From positions 248,001-312,000 of the forward strand of contig NNSG01000002.1 of the NCBI GenBank assembly GCA_002256485.1: 64,000 bases of DNA, read 5' to 3'. Below the pieces are notes generated by a model. That model was not told the DNA's origin. It did no database searches and was given only the letters and a program-made list of their open reading frames with translations. This stretch comes from Fidelibacterota bacterium 408169 (GTDB lineage: Bacteria > Fidelibacterota > Marinisomatia > Marinisomatales > TCS55). Below, piece by piece: positions 1 through 11,948 of the stretch; position 1 is the first letter of the stretch, and each line of letters begins with the position of its first letter. A program made the translations under genes and the position numbers.

Positions 1-429
1 GAAAACCATATTCACAATACACTGGCCAGAGTGAGTCAAAAGGCATTATTTGATGAACTGGATAATAAGCAATCCTTTATTGAGCAAATGCTAAAGCCTT
101 TTAGCAGAGACTTGCCAATTGGTTACAGCACGTTATTAAGTAATGCAACTGACGTTTATGAAGAGGAGTTGGAATTGACAAGTGATTTGCAGGATGATCA
201 ATTTGAATATCGGGTACTATTGCCCGGAGTCATTACTTCTACCAATGCGGATACCATTTCCGGTGATACATTAAAGTGGTCATTCGGACTACAGGATTAT
301 ATTAACGATGATTATGTGATTGAGGCAGCATCCGTTGTGTATTCACCACAACGTATTCAAGCTACAGTTCTTATCACTGCTGGATTATTCTTAATAATTT
401 TATTTTTAGTTTACAAACGGAGAAAGTAA
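1..429 (+). CDS. membrane-anchored protein, 3' part only (starts outside window)
   Basis: The frame is open to the left edge: the ten codons before the GTG at 31 have no stop, so that GTG is probably an internal Val and the true start lies outside. What is visible is an acidic soluble stretch, then one hydrophobic segment (about 361-411) and a basic KRRK tail, consistent with a single-pass protein anchored at its C-terminus with a short cytoplasmic end. The next gene starts 1 bp after the stop, so the two are probably co-transcribed. I do not recognise a family. Confidence 0.6.
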   Translation, partial: ENHIHNTLARVSQKALFDELDNKQSFIEQMLKPFSRDLPIGYSTLLSNATDVYEEELELTSDLQDDQFEYRVLLPGVITSTNADTISGDTLKWSFGLQDYINDDYVIEAASVVYSPQRIQATVLITAGLFLIILFLVYKRRK

Positions 430-430
430 A

Positions 431-847
431 ATGAAAAAACTGATTTTATTACTTCTTCCATTATTGATTTTTGCCAAACCAAAATTTAATGATGCTGATT
501 TAAAATCCATGACACCACGATATTTTCATCGCAACCATTCAGCTCCAAAATTGTTAGGCGTTAATATTTATAAAACCAGGCAAGGGCGTGTGTATCAAGT
601 AGATATAAAAGTTGATCGTAATCGTGCAAATGAAGATTTGGAGTTTGCTTATTCTGCATTAACAAATATGGGACAATATGCCAAAAAACAGTTCAACCAG
701 TTTATTGTTGTTATACACAGCGAAGTTCGCGGTGAACCACCCCTAGTATGTATAGGTAAAGCAAAATGCAGCATTGACTGTTTCATTCACCAAAAAGTCA
801 GCTATGAAAAGTGGTATAAGGACTGTATTTATTTTAAGGAATTGTAG
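431..847 (+). CDS. small exported protein, unknown function
   Basis: The 138-residue product opens with a clear Sec signal peptide (MKKLILLLLPLLIFA, cleavage near residues 15-16). The mature part is basic and has four Cys clustered in the C-terminal third (VCIGKAKCSIDC and a later KDC), which may form disulfides in the periplasm. It sits 1 bp downstream of the partial membrane protein and probably shares its transcript. A hairpin about 10 bp after the stop may end the unit. No family recognised. Confidence 0.6.
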   Translation: MKKLILLLLPLLIFAKPKFNDADLKSMTPRYFHRNHSAPKLLGVNIYKTRQGRVYQVDIKVDRNRANEDLEFAYSALTNMGQYAKKQFNQFIVVIHSEVRGEPPLVCIGKAKCSIDCFIHQKVSYEKWYKDCIYFKEL

Positions 848-855
848 AAGTACAG

Positions 856-876
856 AAAGTTATAGACATAACTTTT
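856..876 (+). terminator. possible weak terminator hairpin
   Basis: A perfect 8-bp stem (AAAGTTAT / ATAACTTT) with the 4-nt loop AGAC lies 9 bp after the upstream stop codon. It is AT-rich and not followed by a long T run, so termination is plausible but not certain. Confidence 0.35.
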
Positions 877-994
877 GAGAGAGTGAAAAAACATAAGAAT
901 TGTATTAGTATTTATTTTGATTATTGTTTACAATTTTCCATTAAAATTATATACCTTTTAAACAACTCTCTAACAATACTTAAAAACCATTACT

Positions 995-2473
995 ATGCAA
1001 AAAGTCAATAATTCTCTTAACCTATTATCCAAAGTTGCGGCAGATTTTATCGGTCTGGATACAGTTTATAAAACCGCAGATGGTGAAAAAAGTCGCCGTA
1101 TTTATTTGGATTCCACAGCTTCAACACTAATGATGGGTGTAGCCCATGATGCCTTGGAAGCTTTTTATGACCATTATGCAAATACACACAGTGTGCTGCA
1201 TTTTTCTGCGCGCATATCTACAGATTTATATTATTGGGCTCATGATAGAATTCTTTCCTTTTTGAAGGCTGACCCCGATTCCTATGCATGTTTTTTCACT
1301 GGAAGTGGAACTACAGCAGGGATTAACCGCCTAGCCCGTGTATTTCGCGATAACAGACCCGATAGAGATACCGCTCTAGTTTCTTTAATGGAACATCATT
1401 CTAATGATCTTCCTCATCGCAAGCATATGAATAAAGTTATCCATTTACCACTGGATAATCACCAAGGTCAACCAGGATGCATTAATCTTGAAGCCCTTGA
1501 GTTTGAATTAAGCAAAAACAGTGAAAAAGTAAATTATGTAGCAGTAACCGGGGTAAGCAATGTAACAGGTATTATTAATCCCATTCATGACGTTGCGGAA
1601 ATGGCTCATGAATACGGAGCCTTGGTATTAGTAGACGGAGCCCAGGCGGTTGCCCATATGCCTGTGCAAATGGCTGGTCATAAAAATCCAAATAGAAATA
1701 TAGATGCATTCGTTTTTTCAGGTCATAAAACTTATGTCCCCGGATCCCCCGGAGTTGTAGTCTGTAGAAAGGATATTTTATTAAATATTGAACCTGAAGA
1801 AGTGGGCGGTGGAATGGTGGAAAATGTATACATTGACCGTTACGAAATTAAAAAATCGTTTCCAGACAGGGAAGAAGCAGGAACTCCAAATATTCCGGGA
1901 GCAATAAGTCTCGCTGTAGCAATTGATGTTTTGGATCGCATCGGAATGCAAAAAATCTATGAGGAAGAAGAAGAACTAATATTAATTGCCATGAAGAAAA
2001 TGAAGGAAATACAGGATATTCTCATTTATGGGGAGCCAGATTGCAATGTATGCCCCAGGGTAGCCTCTATTTCTTTTAATATTAAAGGTATGGATCATGG
2101 CCTTGTTGCGGCTATATTGAATGATTACCATAATATTGCTGTTCGAAATGAATGTTTTTGTGCCCACCCATATGTAAAAGAAATGATTTTAGATCATCTG
2201 TTGGAAGCAACAGAATATGTTGAGGAAGAGAATTTTGAAGAGGAGTTTAAGTTGAAATCCGGTATGGTTCGTGCTTCTTTTGGTCTTTATAATTCCCTGT
2301 CGGATGTCAATGCTTTAGCAGATGCCTTAATGGATATTGTTACAAATAAGGAAAAATATTCTGCAATTTACCATGTAGATGTCAATGGTGAATATCGTCA
2401 TAATTCATTTTGTGCTGAAAAAGAAAATCACTTTTCTGTTACGAATTTTATTGATCAATATTTTAATAAATAA
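995..2473 (+). CDS. cysteine desulfurase-like aminotransferase class V enzyme
   Basis: PLP-dependent class V aminotransferase fold, 492 residues. Visible landmarks are the cofactor loop GSGTTAGI (about 103-110), an EHHSND motif (133-138) typical of SufS/NifS-type enzymes, the cofactor Asp in VLVDGAQ (D214), and the Schiff-base Lys in FSGHK (K245). C389 in FCAHP aligns with the sulfur-carrying Cys of the SufS motif (H-C-A-x-P), so desulfurase or selenocysteine-lyase chemistry is possible. It is longer than SufS (about 400 residues) because of extra N- and C-terminal stretches. No suf or isc genes are nearby, so the sulfur acceptor and physiological role are unknown. Confidence 0.75.
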   Translation: MQKVNNSLNLLSKVAADFIGLDTVYKTADGEKSRRIYLDSTASTLMMGVAHDALEAFYDHYANTHSVLHFSARISTDLYYWAHDRILSFLKADPDSYACFFTGSGTTAGINRLARVFRDNRPDRDTALVSLMEHHSNDLPHRKHMNKVIHLPLDNHQGQPGCINLEALEFELSKNSEKVNYVAVTGVSNVTGIINPIHDVAEMAHEYGALVLVDGAQAVAHMPVQMAGHKNPNRNIDAFVFSGHKTYVPGSPGVVVCRKDILLNIEPEEVGGGMVENVYIDRYEIKKSFPDREEAGTPNIPGAISLAVAIDVLDRIGMQKIYEEEEELILIAMKKMKEIQDILIYGEPDCNVCPRVASISFNIKGMDHGLVAAILNDYHNIAVRNECFCAHPYVKEMILDHLLEATEYVEEENFEEEFKLKSGMVRASFGLYNSLSDVNALADALMDIVTNKEKYSAIYHVDVNGEYRHNSFCAEKENHFSVTNFIDQYFNK

Positions 2474-2482
2474 TCATCCGTT

Positions 2483-5518
<3,036 letters not shown>

Positions 5519-5522
<4 letters not shown>

Positions 5523-6709
5523 AATATATTTCCGTCATCTTATTTATACAGTTTTTGTTCTCTAACGAACTTAATCTTTCGTCAATTAAAATTGCCGATG
5601 GATTTTCCAAGCCGGTTTATGTATGCCAAGCCCCGGGTGACAATGAGCGACTATTTGTGTTGGAGCAAAAAGGGATTATAAAAATTATTGAAAATGGAAA
5701 AAAGAGCCGAAAACCATTTGTTGACATTCGCGATCGAGTCCATAATCCAGTTATGCCGGGAGATGAAAGGGGCCTTCTCGGATTAGCTTTTCATCCTGAC
5801 TATCAATCAAATGGCTTTGTTTTTATTAATTACATTGATGAAGATGATAATACCATTATTTCAAGATTTTCTGTCAGTGAACATCCAGACAAATTGGACA
5901 CTGATTCTGAAAAAATCTTAATGAAAATAAAACAGCCTTTTTCCAATCATAACGGTGGACATATGGTTTTTGGTCCCGATAATTATCTATATATTTCTGT
6001 TGGTGATGGTGGGAAATGGGGTGATCCTTTTAATAATGCTCAAAACCTGGAATCACTATTTGGTAAAATTCTGCGTCTCGATGTAAAAAATGGTGATCCA
6101 TATACTATACCAGATGATAATCCATTTATAAACTTGGAAAATGCAAAGGAAGAAATCTGGCTTTACGGACTAAGAAATGTTTGGCGATTTTCATTTGATC
6201 GTGAAACGGGTGATATTTATCTAGGAGACGTTGGCCAGGATATGTGGGAGGAAATCGATTTTTTATCCGCTAAAGATGCTGGTGGACAAAATTTTGGTTG
6301 GAGCGTAATGGAGGGTAACCACTGCTACAACCCAAAAGAAGATTGTGATACAACCGGTGTTTTACCCATTTTTGAATATCCAAATGATGCGAATTATATG
6401 AAAACATTGGTGGGGATGGATGAGCCAAATGTAGATGGTTGTTCAGTTACCGGAGGATATGTATATCGCGGTTCTGCAATCCCAAGTTTACAGGGGACGT
6501 ATTTCTTTGCTGATTACTGTTCAGGCAACATTTGGACTTTTAAAGAAAAAAATGGAAAAGCCACTGAATTTCAAAACAGAACTGAAGAAATCAATTTGGG
6601 TGGAGGTGATTTCACAAACTATATTTCATCTTTTGGAGAAGACAATGATGGTGAATTATATATTATAGATTATAACGGTGCTGTATATAAAATTGTAGGG
6701 AAAATATAA
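5519..6709 (+). CDS. PQQ-type glucose/sorbosone dehydrogenase-like beta-propeller
   Basis: A 396-residue exported protein (signal peptide residues 1-16) of the soluble glucose/sorbosone dehydrogenase (GSDH) superfamily, a six-bladed beta-propeller. Family landmarks are the ERGLLGLAFHPDY segment, the HNGGHMVFGPD segment carrying the catalytic-type His, the GDGG metal-loop sequence, GLRNVWRFSFD and GDVGQD. Bacterial members usually oxidise sugars with PQQ in the periplasm, though some are not enzymes. No PQQ synthesis genes are in the window. The ATG overlaps the preceding gene by 4 bp, and the gene converges with the cytochrome cluster, stops only 3 bp apart. Confidence 0.85.
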
Positions 6710-6712
6710 ATT

Positions 6713-7945
6713 TTATTTTTTCATTCTTCTAATTTTTATTCCCAAAACCACCACTAAAAACGTAATGATCAATGAAAAGTAGAATAGTCCCTTCCGGCGA
6801 AAACCCAATTCGTTTAGACTGGCCTGAGCTCCCAATATTGCTGCTTGGGCAGCTTTAAATCCCGGGGCAGCATTTGTATCTACATATGCTGTGCTGAAAC
6901 TATGAATATTCGTTCGGGTATGAATTAGTACTTTTCGAGCTTCTTCCAGATCAAAGAATAATTCACTGACAATCATCCCTTTATTCTCTGCTGAATCTAT
7001 GATGCTATGTGCAAGTTTTAGATTTTCTTTCAGGCTATCAATAATTGTATAAAAATGGTCAGCCATTATTTTTGCTGATCCGCCGTCGAGGTGACATTTT
7101 ATACATACAGAATTTTCTGACCAATCTAAAAAACTATCATCAGGTTTCAACACAGCATGATTTTCATGGCATGCTTCACATTGCCCAAATCCTTCTTTTG
7201 ATAATTCAGAAAAGAGATGACTTTTCTGAAATAAATCACGGTTATTCACATGGCAAGTACCGCAAATATCCTTCACATGAACAACATCAGGTGGTGCTGC
7301 GCCATGATTTCCATGGCAATCATTGCAGGCTGGAGCAGTGATGTCTTCCTTCTCCAGCAATGCAACTCCATGTACAGATTTTTTGAATTGACTTAACTGG
7401 TCAATTGGGAGTCCTGAATCTTTCATATATTGCCCATCTGCATGACATTGAGCGCACGTAACAGGAACATTTAATGCATAAACAATAGAACGAGGATCCT
7501 GTACTGGTAAAATATCATGATAGCTGTGACAATCCGAACATACAGCAGCTTTTTGATTCCCTTTTACCAATGATTTTCCATGTTCACTTGTTAAATATTG
7601 ACTTACTTGATCTGTCTTTATCGAAGCTGAAAACATTCTCATATATTGTGGATCACTATGACACTTTCCACACATATCCAGCTGGTCTTGTTTTTCCATA
7701 TCAGCCAGAAAATTATCTACATCCCACATGGCTTCATCTTCATCATCAAATGCTTCCGGATCACCACCATGGCAGTCTGCACAACCTACTTCTTTCTGGG
7801 CGTGTATTCCAGACAAGTACTTAGCAACTATTTTATCACTCTCATCCCGTTCTTCGTCTAATTCTGAATGACAGGAAATACAACTATCTTCCGCAGATAA
7901 AGTTGTTATCAACATTAGGAGAAAAATGACATAGAAGCGCATCAT
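6713..7945 (-). CDS. nonaheme c-type cytochrome, membrane anchored
   Basis: The product has nine CxxCH heme-binding motifs (CISCH, CADCH, CGKCH, CSDCH, CAQCH, CNDCH, CGTCH, CEACH, CIKCH), an N-terminal signal peptide and a C-terminal membrane helix followed by KIRRMKK. It therefore faces the periplasm and is anchored by its tail. I start it at the ATG at 7945, which overlaps the cytochrome b stop by 4 bp (ATGA) and gives a clean signal peptide; a start at 8005 would add residues encoded inside cytochrome b. As last gene of the Rieske/cytochrome b unit it probably exchanges electrons with that complex, in the role of cytochrome c1 or f. Partner and direction of flow are inferred. Confidence 0.9.
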   Translation of the reverse strand: MMRFYVIFLLMLITTLSAEDSCISCHSELDEERDESDKIVAKYLSGIHAQKEVGCADCHGGDPEAFDDEDEAMWDVDNFLADMEKQDQLDMCGKCHSDPQYMRMFSASIKTDQVSQYLTSEHGKSLVKGNQKAAVCSDCHSYHDILPVQDPRSIVYALNVPVTCAQCHADGQYMKDSGLPIDQLSQFKKSVHGVALLEKEDITAPACNDCHGNHGAAPPDVVHVKDICGTCHVNNRDLFQKSHLFSELSKEGFGQCEACHENHAVLKPDDSFLDWSENSVCIKCHLDGGSAKIMADHFYTIIDSLKENLKLAHSIIDSAENKGMIVSELFFDLEEARKVLIHTRTNIHSFSTAYVDTNAAPGFKAAQAAILGAQASLNELGFRRKGLFYFSLIITFLVVVLGIKIRRMKK

Positions 7946-9009
7946 ACTAAATACCCCCAAATTGTTAAGATAATTATATATACCACTAAAAATATTCCAA
8001 ACCAAGTCCAGAACCGTGATCGAATTCCCATATGAGATTTTTTATCTAAGAAGGGGACAAAAAACCAGATTAATCCTCCTACTCCAAAAAGCATAACTCC
8101 AAATAACTCACCTTCTAAAAATAATACATGGGCGGGAATCATTTTTAAAGTCTGGAACATAAACATAAAATACCATTCCGGACGAATACCTGCGGGCGCT
8201 GAAACAAGTGGATTTGCTTTCTGACCTAATTCCCAAGGAAAAAATACTGCTAATAGTGCAATGATATTCAATACAATCAGCCACACCATAAAATCGCGCA
8301 AAACAAAATCGGGGAAAAAGGGAATTGTTTTTCGCTTTTCTTCCGGAATTTTCTCAATTTCCGGTGGTACGCTCATCCCTTGGAATTGCACCATCATAAG
8401 ATGCATGACCAATAATACAGTAAAAATGCCTGGGAGAATGGCAATATGAATTCCGTAAAAACGGGTTAGAGTTGCACCTGTAACTTCATCACCTGCTCGT
8501 AGAACTCGTAACATGAATTCACCAACCCATGGAATAGCTCCTGCAATATCCGATCCAACTTTTGTTGCAAAATAGGCTAATTCATTCCAAGGTAATAAAT
8601 ATCCTGAGAACCCAAAAGCGAGCCCTAAAACCAATAATAGCATTCCTGTAATCCAAGTCATTTCTCTTGGTTTACGATATGCTTTTGCAAAAAATACTGT
8701 AAACATGTGAAAAAAGACAAACAGGATAAACAAATTTGCTGACCAGCTGTGAATCTCTCTAATGAGCCATCCAAATTCTACTTTACTAACGATGAACTTT
8801 ACACTTTCAAAAGCAGTTTCTGCTCCAGGTTGGTAATACAAAACGAGAAGAATTCCTGTCACAAGCTGAATTGCAAAAAGAAAAAGTGAAACACCTCCTA
8901 AATAATACCAAACAGTTCCATAAAAAATAGGAACACGTTTTTTCTTCGCAAATTTAATTGCATCATCCAGTTCCAATCGTTCATTAATCCATTGATAAAA
9001 TTTGCTCAT
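7942..9009 (-). CDS. cytochrome b of a b6/bc-type quinol complex
   Basis: A 355-residue multi-pass protein combining the cytochrome b6 and subunit IV parts in one chain. The heme-ligand histidines are H87 and H101 (13 residues between) and H188 and H203 (14 between); the second spacing matches b6-type rather than mitochondrial bc1-type proteins. The quinol-site motif PEWY is at 277-280. The Cys near position 35 that binds the extra heme in cytochrome b6 is replaced by Tyr (YYLGG). It lies between the Rieske gene (4-bp overlap) and a nonaheme cytochrome (4-bp overlap), so the three probably form a quinol:cytochrome oxidoreductase in the inner membrane. Confidence 0.95.
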   Translation of the reverse strand: MSKFYQWINERLELDDAIKFAKKKRVPIFYGTVWYYLGGVSLFLFAIQLVTGILLVLYYQPGAETAFESVKFIVSKVEFGWLIREIHSWSANLFILFVFFHMFTVFFAKAYRKPREMTWITGMLLLVLGLAFGFSGYLLPWNELAYFATKVGSDIAGAIPWVGEFMLRVLRAGDEVTGATLTRFYGIHIAILPGIFTVLLVMHLMMVQFQGMSVPPEIEKIPEEKRKTIPFFPDFVLRDFMVWLIVLNIIALLAVFFPWELGQKANPLVSAPAGIRPEWYFMFMFQTLKMIPAHVLFLEGELFGVMLFGVGGLIWFFVPFLDKKSHMGIRSRFWTWFGIFLVVYIIILTIWGYLV

Positions 9010-9452
9010 GCTAACTCTTGTTTCGTTATAATAACTTTATCATCTTTCAATGTAACATTAAACTGTCCCAACGGCCGAGGAGGAGGGCCGGAAATATTTC
9101 TTCCTTCTACATCATAAAATCCATTGTGACATGCGCACCAAATTTGTTCAGTATCCGTTTTAAATTGAACTGTACAATCCAGATGAGTACATGTTGCTTC
9201 CAATGCTTTGAAGTCACCATTCTTTTTTCGTAGTACAATTACAGGAATTCGCCCCATGCGAATAATTTTTGATGACCCTTTTGGAAAATCAGAAAATGTT
9301 CCCGCTTCAATTTGATTGATGTTTAATTCCGGCGCATCTGGTGGAATCATATATTTGAAGACTGGATAAAAAATACTGGCAAACCAGGCAGTCAGCCCGC
9401 CCCGTAAAAGCCAATCAATAAATGATCTTCTGCTTTGTTTATTTTTCGCCAA
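9006..9452 (-). CDS. Rieske 2Fe-2S protein
   Basis: A 148-residue Rieske subunit. The first box CTHLDC gives ligands C88 and H90; the second box CACH gives C106 and H109; C93 and C108 are placed for the usual stabilising disulfide. The N-terminus has a twin-arginine-like motif (SRRSFIDWL) before a hydrophobic anchor, as expected for a Tat-exported, membrane-held Rieske protein. It overlaps the cytochrome b start by 4 bp and lies 2 bp after the c554-like gene. It should carry one electron from quinol at the PEWY site to the cluster's c-type hemes. Confidence 0.95.
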   Translation of the reverse strand: MAKNKQSRRSFIDWLLRGGLTAWFASIFYPVFKYMIPPDAPELNINQIEAGTFSDFPKGSSKIIRMGRIPVIVLRKKNGDFKALEATCTHLDCTVQFKTDTEQIWCACHNGFYDVEGRNISGPPPRPLGQFNVTLKDDKVIITKQELA

Positions 9453-9454
9453 AA

Positions 9455-10063
9455 TTATTTCGATTTGTATTTTGTTTTCTTTGATTCACGAAAACCATCA
9501 GGATACGGATGTTGAATTTCATGAAGCTTTTCTTCAAATTTAAATCCAGCAAAATTTGGGCTTTTTTCATTGTGACATTGCTTACAAGTGTCTTCTGTTG
9601 GAATGGTATACCCCAGTTTTGTCCCAGAAATATCTCCGTAAAAAATAGCTTCCATTTTAGTCTTTGATTTATATTTACTGCCCGGTCCATGACATGCTTC
9701 ACAGCCAACCCCTTGTAAGCCTGTCATACGTTTTACTTCCTTTGTGGGTTTCCCTTTGTCAGTTATTTGAGACCAAAATTCATCACCCTTAATTTCATAT
9801 CCTCCATTATCAAATCCTGTAACATGGCAACGAACACATTCTGGCGTTTCCCATGGATTGGTGTTTATTCCAAGTCCAATTGCTGTTTCAATTGCTTCTG
9901 GTGTTTTTAATGTTTCAAAGGCATTAGCATGTTTTGAATTTTCCCAAACTTTATATTGGGCACCACTTAATTTCTTTTTATGGCAGGATTTGCATTTTTT
10001 ACTACCAACATATTCTTGTCCAAATAATATTGTCAGCATTAGAAAGAATACTATTTTTTTCAT
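9455..10063 (-). CDS. cytochrome c554-like tetraheme protein
   Basis: A 202-residue exported protein with four CxxCH motifs (CKSCH, CVRCH, CEACH, CKQCH) and a signal peptide ending near FGQ. The pattern KKCKSCHK, then W..SKHA.AFETL, then CVRCHVTGFDNGGYEI, then GVGCEACHGPG matches cytochrome c554 of ammonia oxidisers, which takes electrons from hydroxylamine oxidoreductase. The gene immediately upstream encodes a HAO-like octaheme protein, matching the classical hao/c554 pairing. The basic C-terminus is short. The substrate of the pair here is not known. Confidence 0.88.
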   Translation of the reverse strand: MKKIVFFLMLTILFGQEYVGSKKCKSCHKKKLSGAQYKVWENSKHANAFETLKTPEAIETAIGLGINTNPWETPECVRCHVTGFDNGGYEIKGDEFWSQITDKGKPTKEVKRMTGLQGVGCEACHGPGSKYKSKTKMEAIFYGDISGTKLGYTIPTEDTCKQCHNEKSPNFAGFKFEEKLHEIQHPYPDGFRESKKTKYKSK

Positions 10064-10094
10064 TGATATTGCTCTGTTATTTATTAAATAATAA

Positions 10095-10120
10095 GAATGC
10101 CTTACCGAAGTAAGGCATTC
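10095..10120 (-). terminator. intercistronic hairpin (attenuator or terminator)
   Basis: A perfect 11-bp stem (GAATGCCTTAC / GTAAGGCATTC) with a 4-nt loop lies between the octaheme gene and the c554-like gene. In the direction of transcription it is followed by TTATTATTTAATA, T-rich but interrupted. It may partly terminate, or protect the upstream transcript end, so the octaheme protein could be made in excess over the downstream genes. Confidence 0.6.
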
Positions 10121-10150
10121 AAATTACGATATAATTACTATTCCTATAAT

Positions 10151-11422
10151 TTACTTAAATAGTTTGGAGAAAAATCCTTCATTATCTTCACGAATTTCAG
10201 TTGCCATGTGTTTAATTTCGGTCAAATCCATAACCATTTCATTCCAGCCATACCATAATGTATAATCTGGATTATTGTGAAATGCGCCTTGGAATAAGCG
10301 CATACGGTGTTTCAAATGCATGACAAATAACGTTTGTTCAATAGGCGTTGGAGCATCATGAAAGGCAAGCAAATCAGGGAAATCATATGCATAATTTTCC
10401 GGTTTATCCAACAATCCTTCTTTATAAAGATCAGCAATAATTCGAATCGCTTCGGCTAGTAATTCATCTCCTCTACGGATGATTTCATCTCCTTTTTCTA
10501 ACTCACTTCGAGCAAAATTCTCTGAGTGGCACTGGGAACAGGTTTGGATCATTTTATTGCGTTCCACGTCAAAAGCTTCTGCGCTCAAACGAGCGACGTC
10601 AGCACCGGCTACAACATCTAACCTTCCCGTAGGATTTCCATCGGGATCCAGCACACCCAAAGCTTGAAGAATTGTTACTCGATTTGCCCACCATTCATCA
10701 CTTTCACCTGGATAAGGAGCTAATCCGTTTGTCCTAACCGCTAAGAATCCCCAAGCTGTTCTAACCTCATGATTCCCCTCTTGCATATGACATGTCTGGC
10801 ATGTGGGAGCTGAAGATTCTTCGGGTAAAATACCATTCTGTTTCAACAAATACCGAACTCCATGTTTCGAAGAAGAATACATTTCCCACTGGGGGTGGTC
10901 GAAACCCATATGGCATGTTTGGCATGCTTGAGGTTGACGAGCTTCTTCCAGTGAAAATATATGACGTGTATGACAGGCATCGCAGGAAGCATAACCAAAT
11001 GTATGCCCGTCTGATTTTAATTGTTTTATCTCATCTTCACCTTTTAATCCAATTTTATGACACCCGCCGCATCCTTTTCCCCCATCAATTAATTCCATGG
11101 GTTTAAAGTGAGTTGTGGGCATTGCTTTCATTGCTGCCCAGGCAAGAGAATGTTTCCCTTTTTTGTATTGTTCTACTTGATCTTCATGGCAGGAAGCGCA
11201 AGTTTCAGCCGTTGGGATTTCTGTATTAGCGAAATCATCCATTGTAATGTGATCTTCACCATGGCAGGCAGCACAATCTACCTCTTCATTAAAATGTTTA
11301 CTAATTTTCCAGTCATTTACGACACCAGGCGATATCTTTGTGTGGCATTGAACACACGTATCAACAGCATTTACTACAGTCACCACGAGGAAGAAGAATG
11401 ATATTACTATTATCCGTTTCAT
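10151..11422 (-). CDS. octaheme cytochrome c, hydroxylamine-oxidoreductase-like
   Basis: A 423-residue exported protein with eight CxxCH motifs (CVQCH, CAACH, CASCH, CGGCH, CDACH, CQTCH, CQTCH, CSQCH) and a signal peptide ending near VNA. Heme number and spacing, the YSSSKHGVRYLL segment, the PTCQTCHMQEG.HEVRTAWG segment and the long helical C-terminus after the last heme match the HAO/octaheme family. Members oxidise hydroxylamine or hydrazine, or work reductively on nitrite or hydroxylamine. I cannot see with confidence the Tyr that cross-links to the catalytic heme in true HAO, so a reductive role is possible. A good Shine-Dalgarno (AGGAGAAAACA before ATG) suggests strong expression. Confidence 0.85.
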   Translation of the reverse strand: MKRIIVISFFFLVVTVVNAVDTCVQCHTKISPGVVNDWKISKHFNEEVDCAACHGEDHITMDDFANTEIPTAETCASCHEDQVEQYKKGKHSLAWAAMKAMPTTHFKPMELIDGGKGCGGCHKIGLKGEDEIKQLKSDGHTFGYASCDACHTRHIFSLEEARQPQACQTCHMGFDHPQWEMYSSSKHGVRYLLKQNGILPEESSAPTCQTCHMQEGNHEVRTAWGFLAVRTNGLAPYPGESDEWWANRVTILQALGVLDPDGNPTGRLDVVAGADVARLSAEAFDVERNKMIQTCSQCHSENFARSELEKGDEIIRRGDELLAEAIRIIADLYKEGLLDKPENYAYDFPDLLAFHDAPTPIEQTLFVMHLKHRMRLFQGAFHNNPDYTLWYGWNEMVMDLTEIKHMATEIREDNEGFFSKLFK

Positions 11423-11627
11423 TGTTTTCTCCTATGTATGTTTTAATCGTATTGAAAGAATATATTATTTCAAAAGTATAAAGAATTTAACTAACTATAT
11501 TGGGATATATCAATCCCATTATACTAATTTAATCATAAAATAATAATTTTAAGTTAGATAATTAGACCGTATCAGAATTCGGCTACATCATTTAACTTTG
11601 TCATTCAATTTAGGAGAAATTACACGT
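11423..11627 (+). promoter_or_regulatory. divergent intergenic region with dyad
   Basis: This 205-bp spacer separates the octaheme cytochrome gene (leftward) from the ABC-transporter unit (rightward), so it must hold both promoters. A dyad TGGGAT-ATATCA-ATCCCA (11501-11518) is the only clear symmetric site and could be an operator. The rightward gene has an AGGAG at 11612-11616. I cannot assign -35/-10 boxes with confidence in such AT-rich sequence. Confidence 0.4.
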
Positions 11628-11948
11628 ATGATGAAAATAGAAGAAATTGTTGATGACATTGTTTTACTCATTCTTTCAGAACATGATCCATTAAAAGAGC
11701 TGGGCATAGATCAAAACAAACTTTTTGCTAAAGTTGTGGGTTATGACGAAAATGGTGTTTGGATTGAAAATCCAGATTTTCAATTACCCGATCCATCCCA
11801 AAAAAAACCAAAAGCGTATAGGTCTGTGACTGTTTCTATACTAATTCCATGGGCGTACCTTTCTTCCATTGTTCATTTTCCCAATGTGGAGGGGTTTGAT
11901 TTTCCAAGCCCTTTTAATTCAAAAATAGGGTTTGAACTAGAAAATTGA
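11628..11948 (+). CDS. small protein of unknown function ahead of an ABC transporter
   Basis: I start this 106-residue protein at the ATG at 11628 because AGGAG (11612-11616) lies 11 bp upstream; the TTG at 11598 has no such signal. No signal peptide. The sequence is acidic with alternating hydrophobics (MMKIEEIVDDIVLLIL near the start), then a segment predicted to be beta-rich. The stop overlaps the TTG start of the ABC ATPase by 4 bp, so it is translationally coupled to the transporter. Family not recognised. Confidence 0.65.
   Translation: MMKIEEIVDDIVLLILSEHDPLKELGIDQNKLFAKVVGYDENGVWIENPDFQLPDPSQKKPKAYRSVTVSILIPWAYLSSIVHFPNVEGFDFPSPFNSKIGFELEN

Noticed and set aside
31-429. GTG at 31 as the start of a complete small gene
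   Set aside because: The reading frame is open to the left edge with no upstream stop, so the gene most likely continues outside the window and the GTG is internal.
7945-8005. Longer N-terminus for the nonaheme cytochrome (start at 8005)
   Set aside because: The extra 20 residues overlap the cytochrome b 3' end and spoil the signal peptide; the ATG at 7945 gives a clean ATGA overlap.
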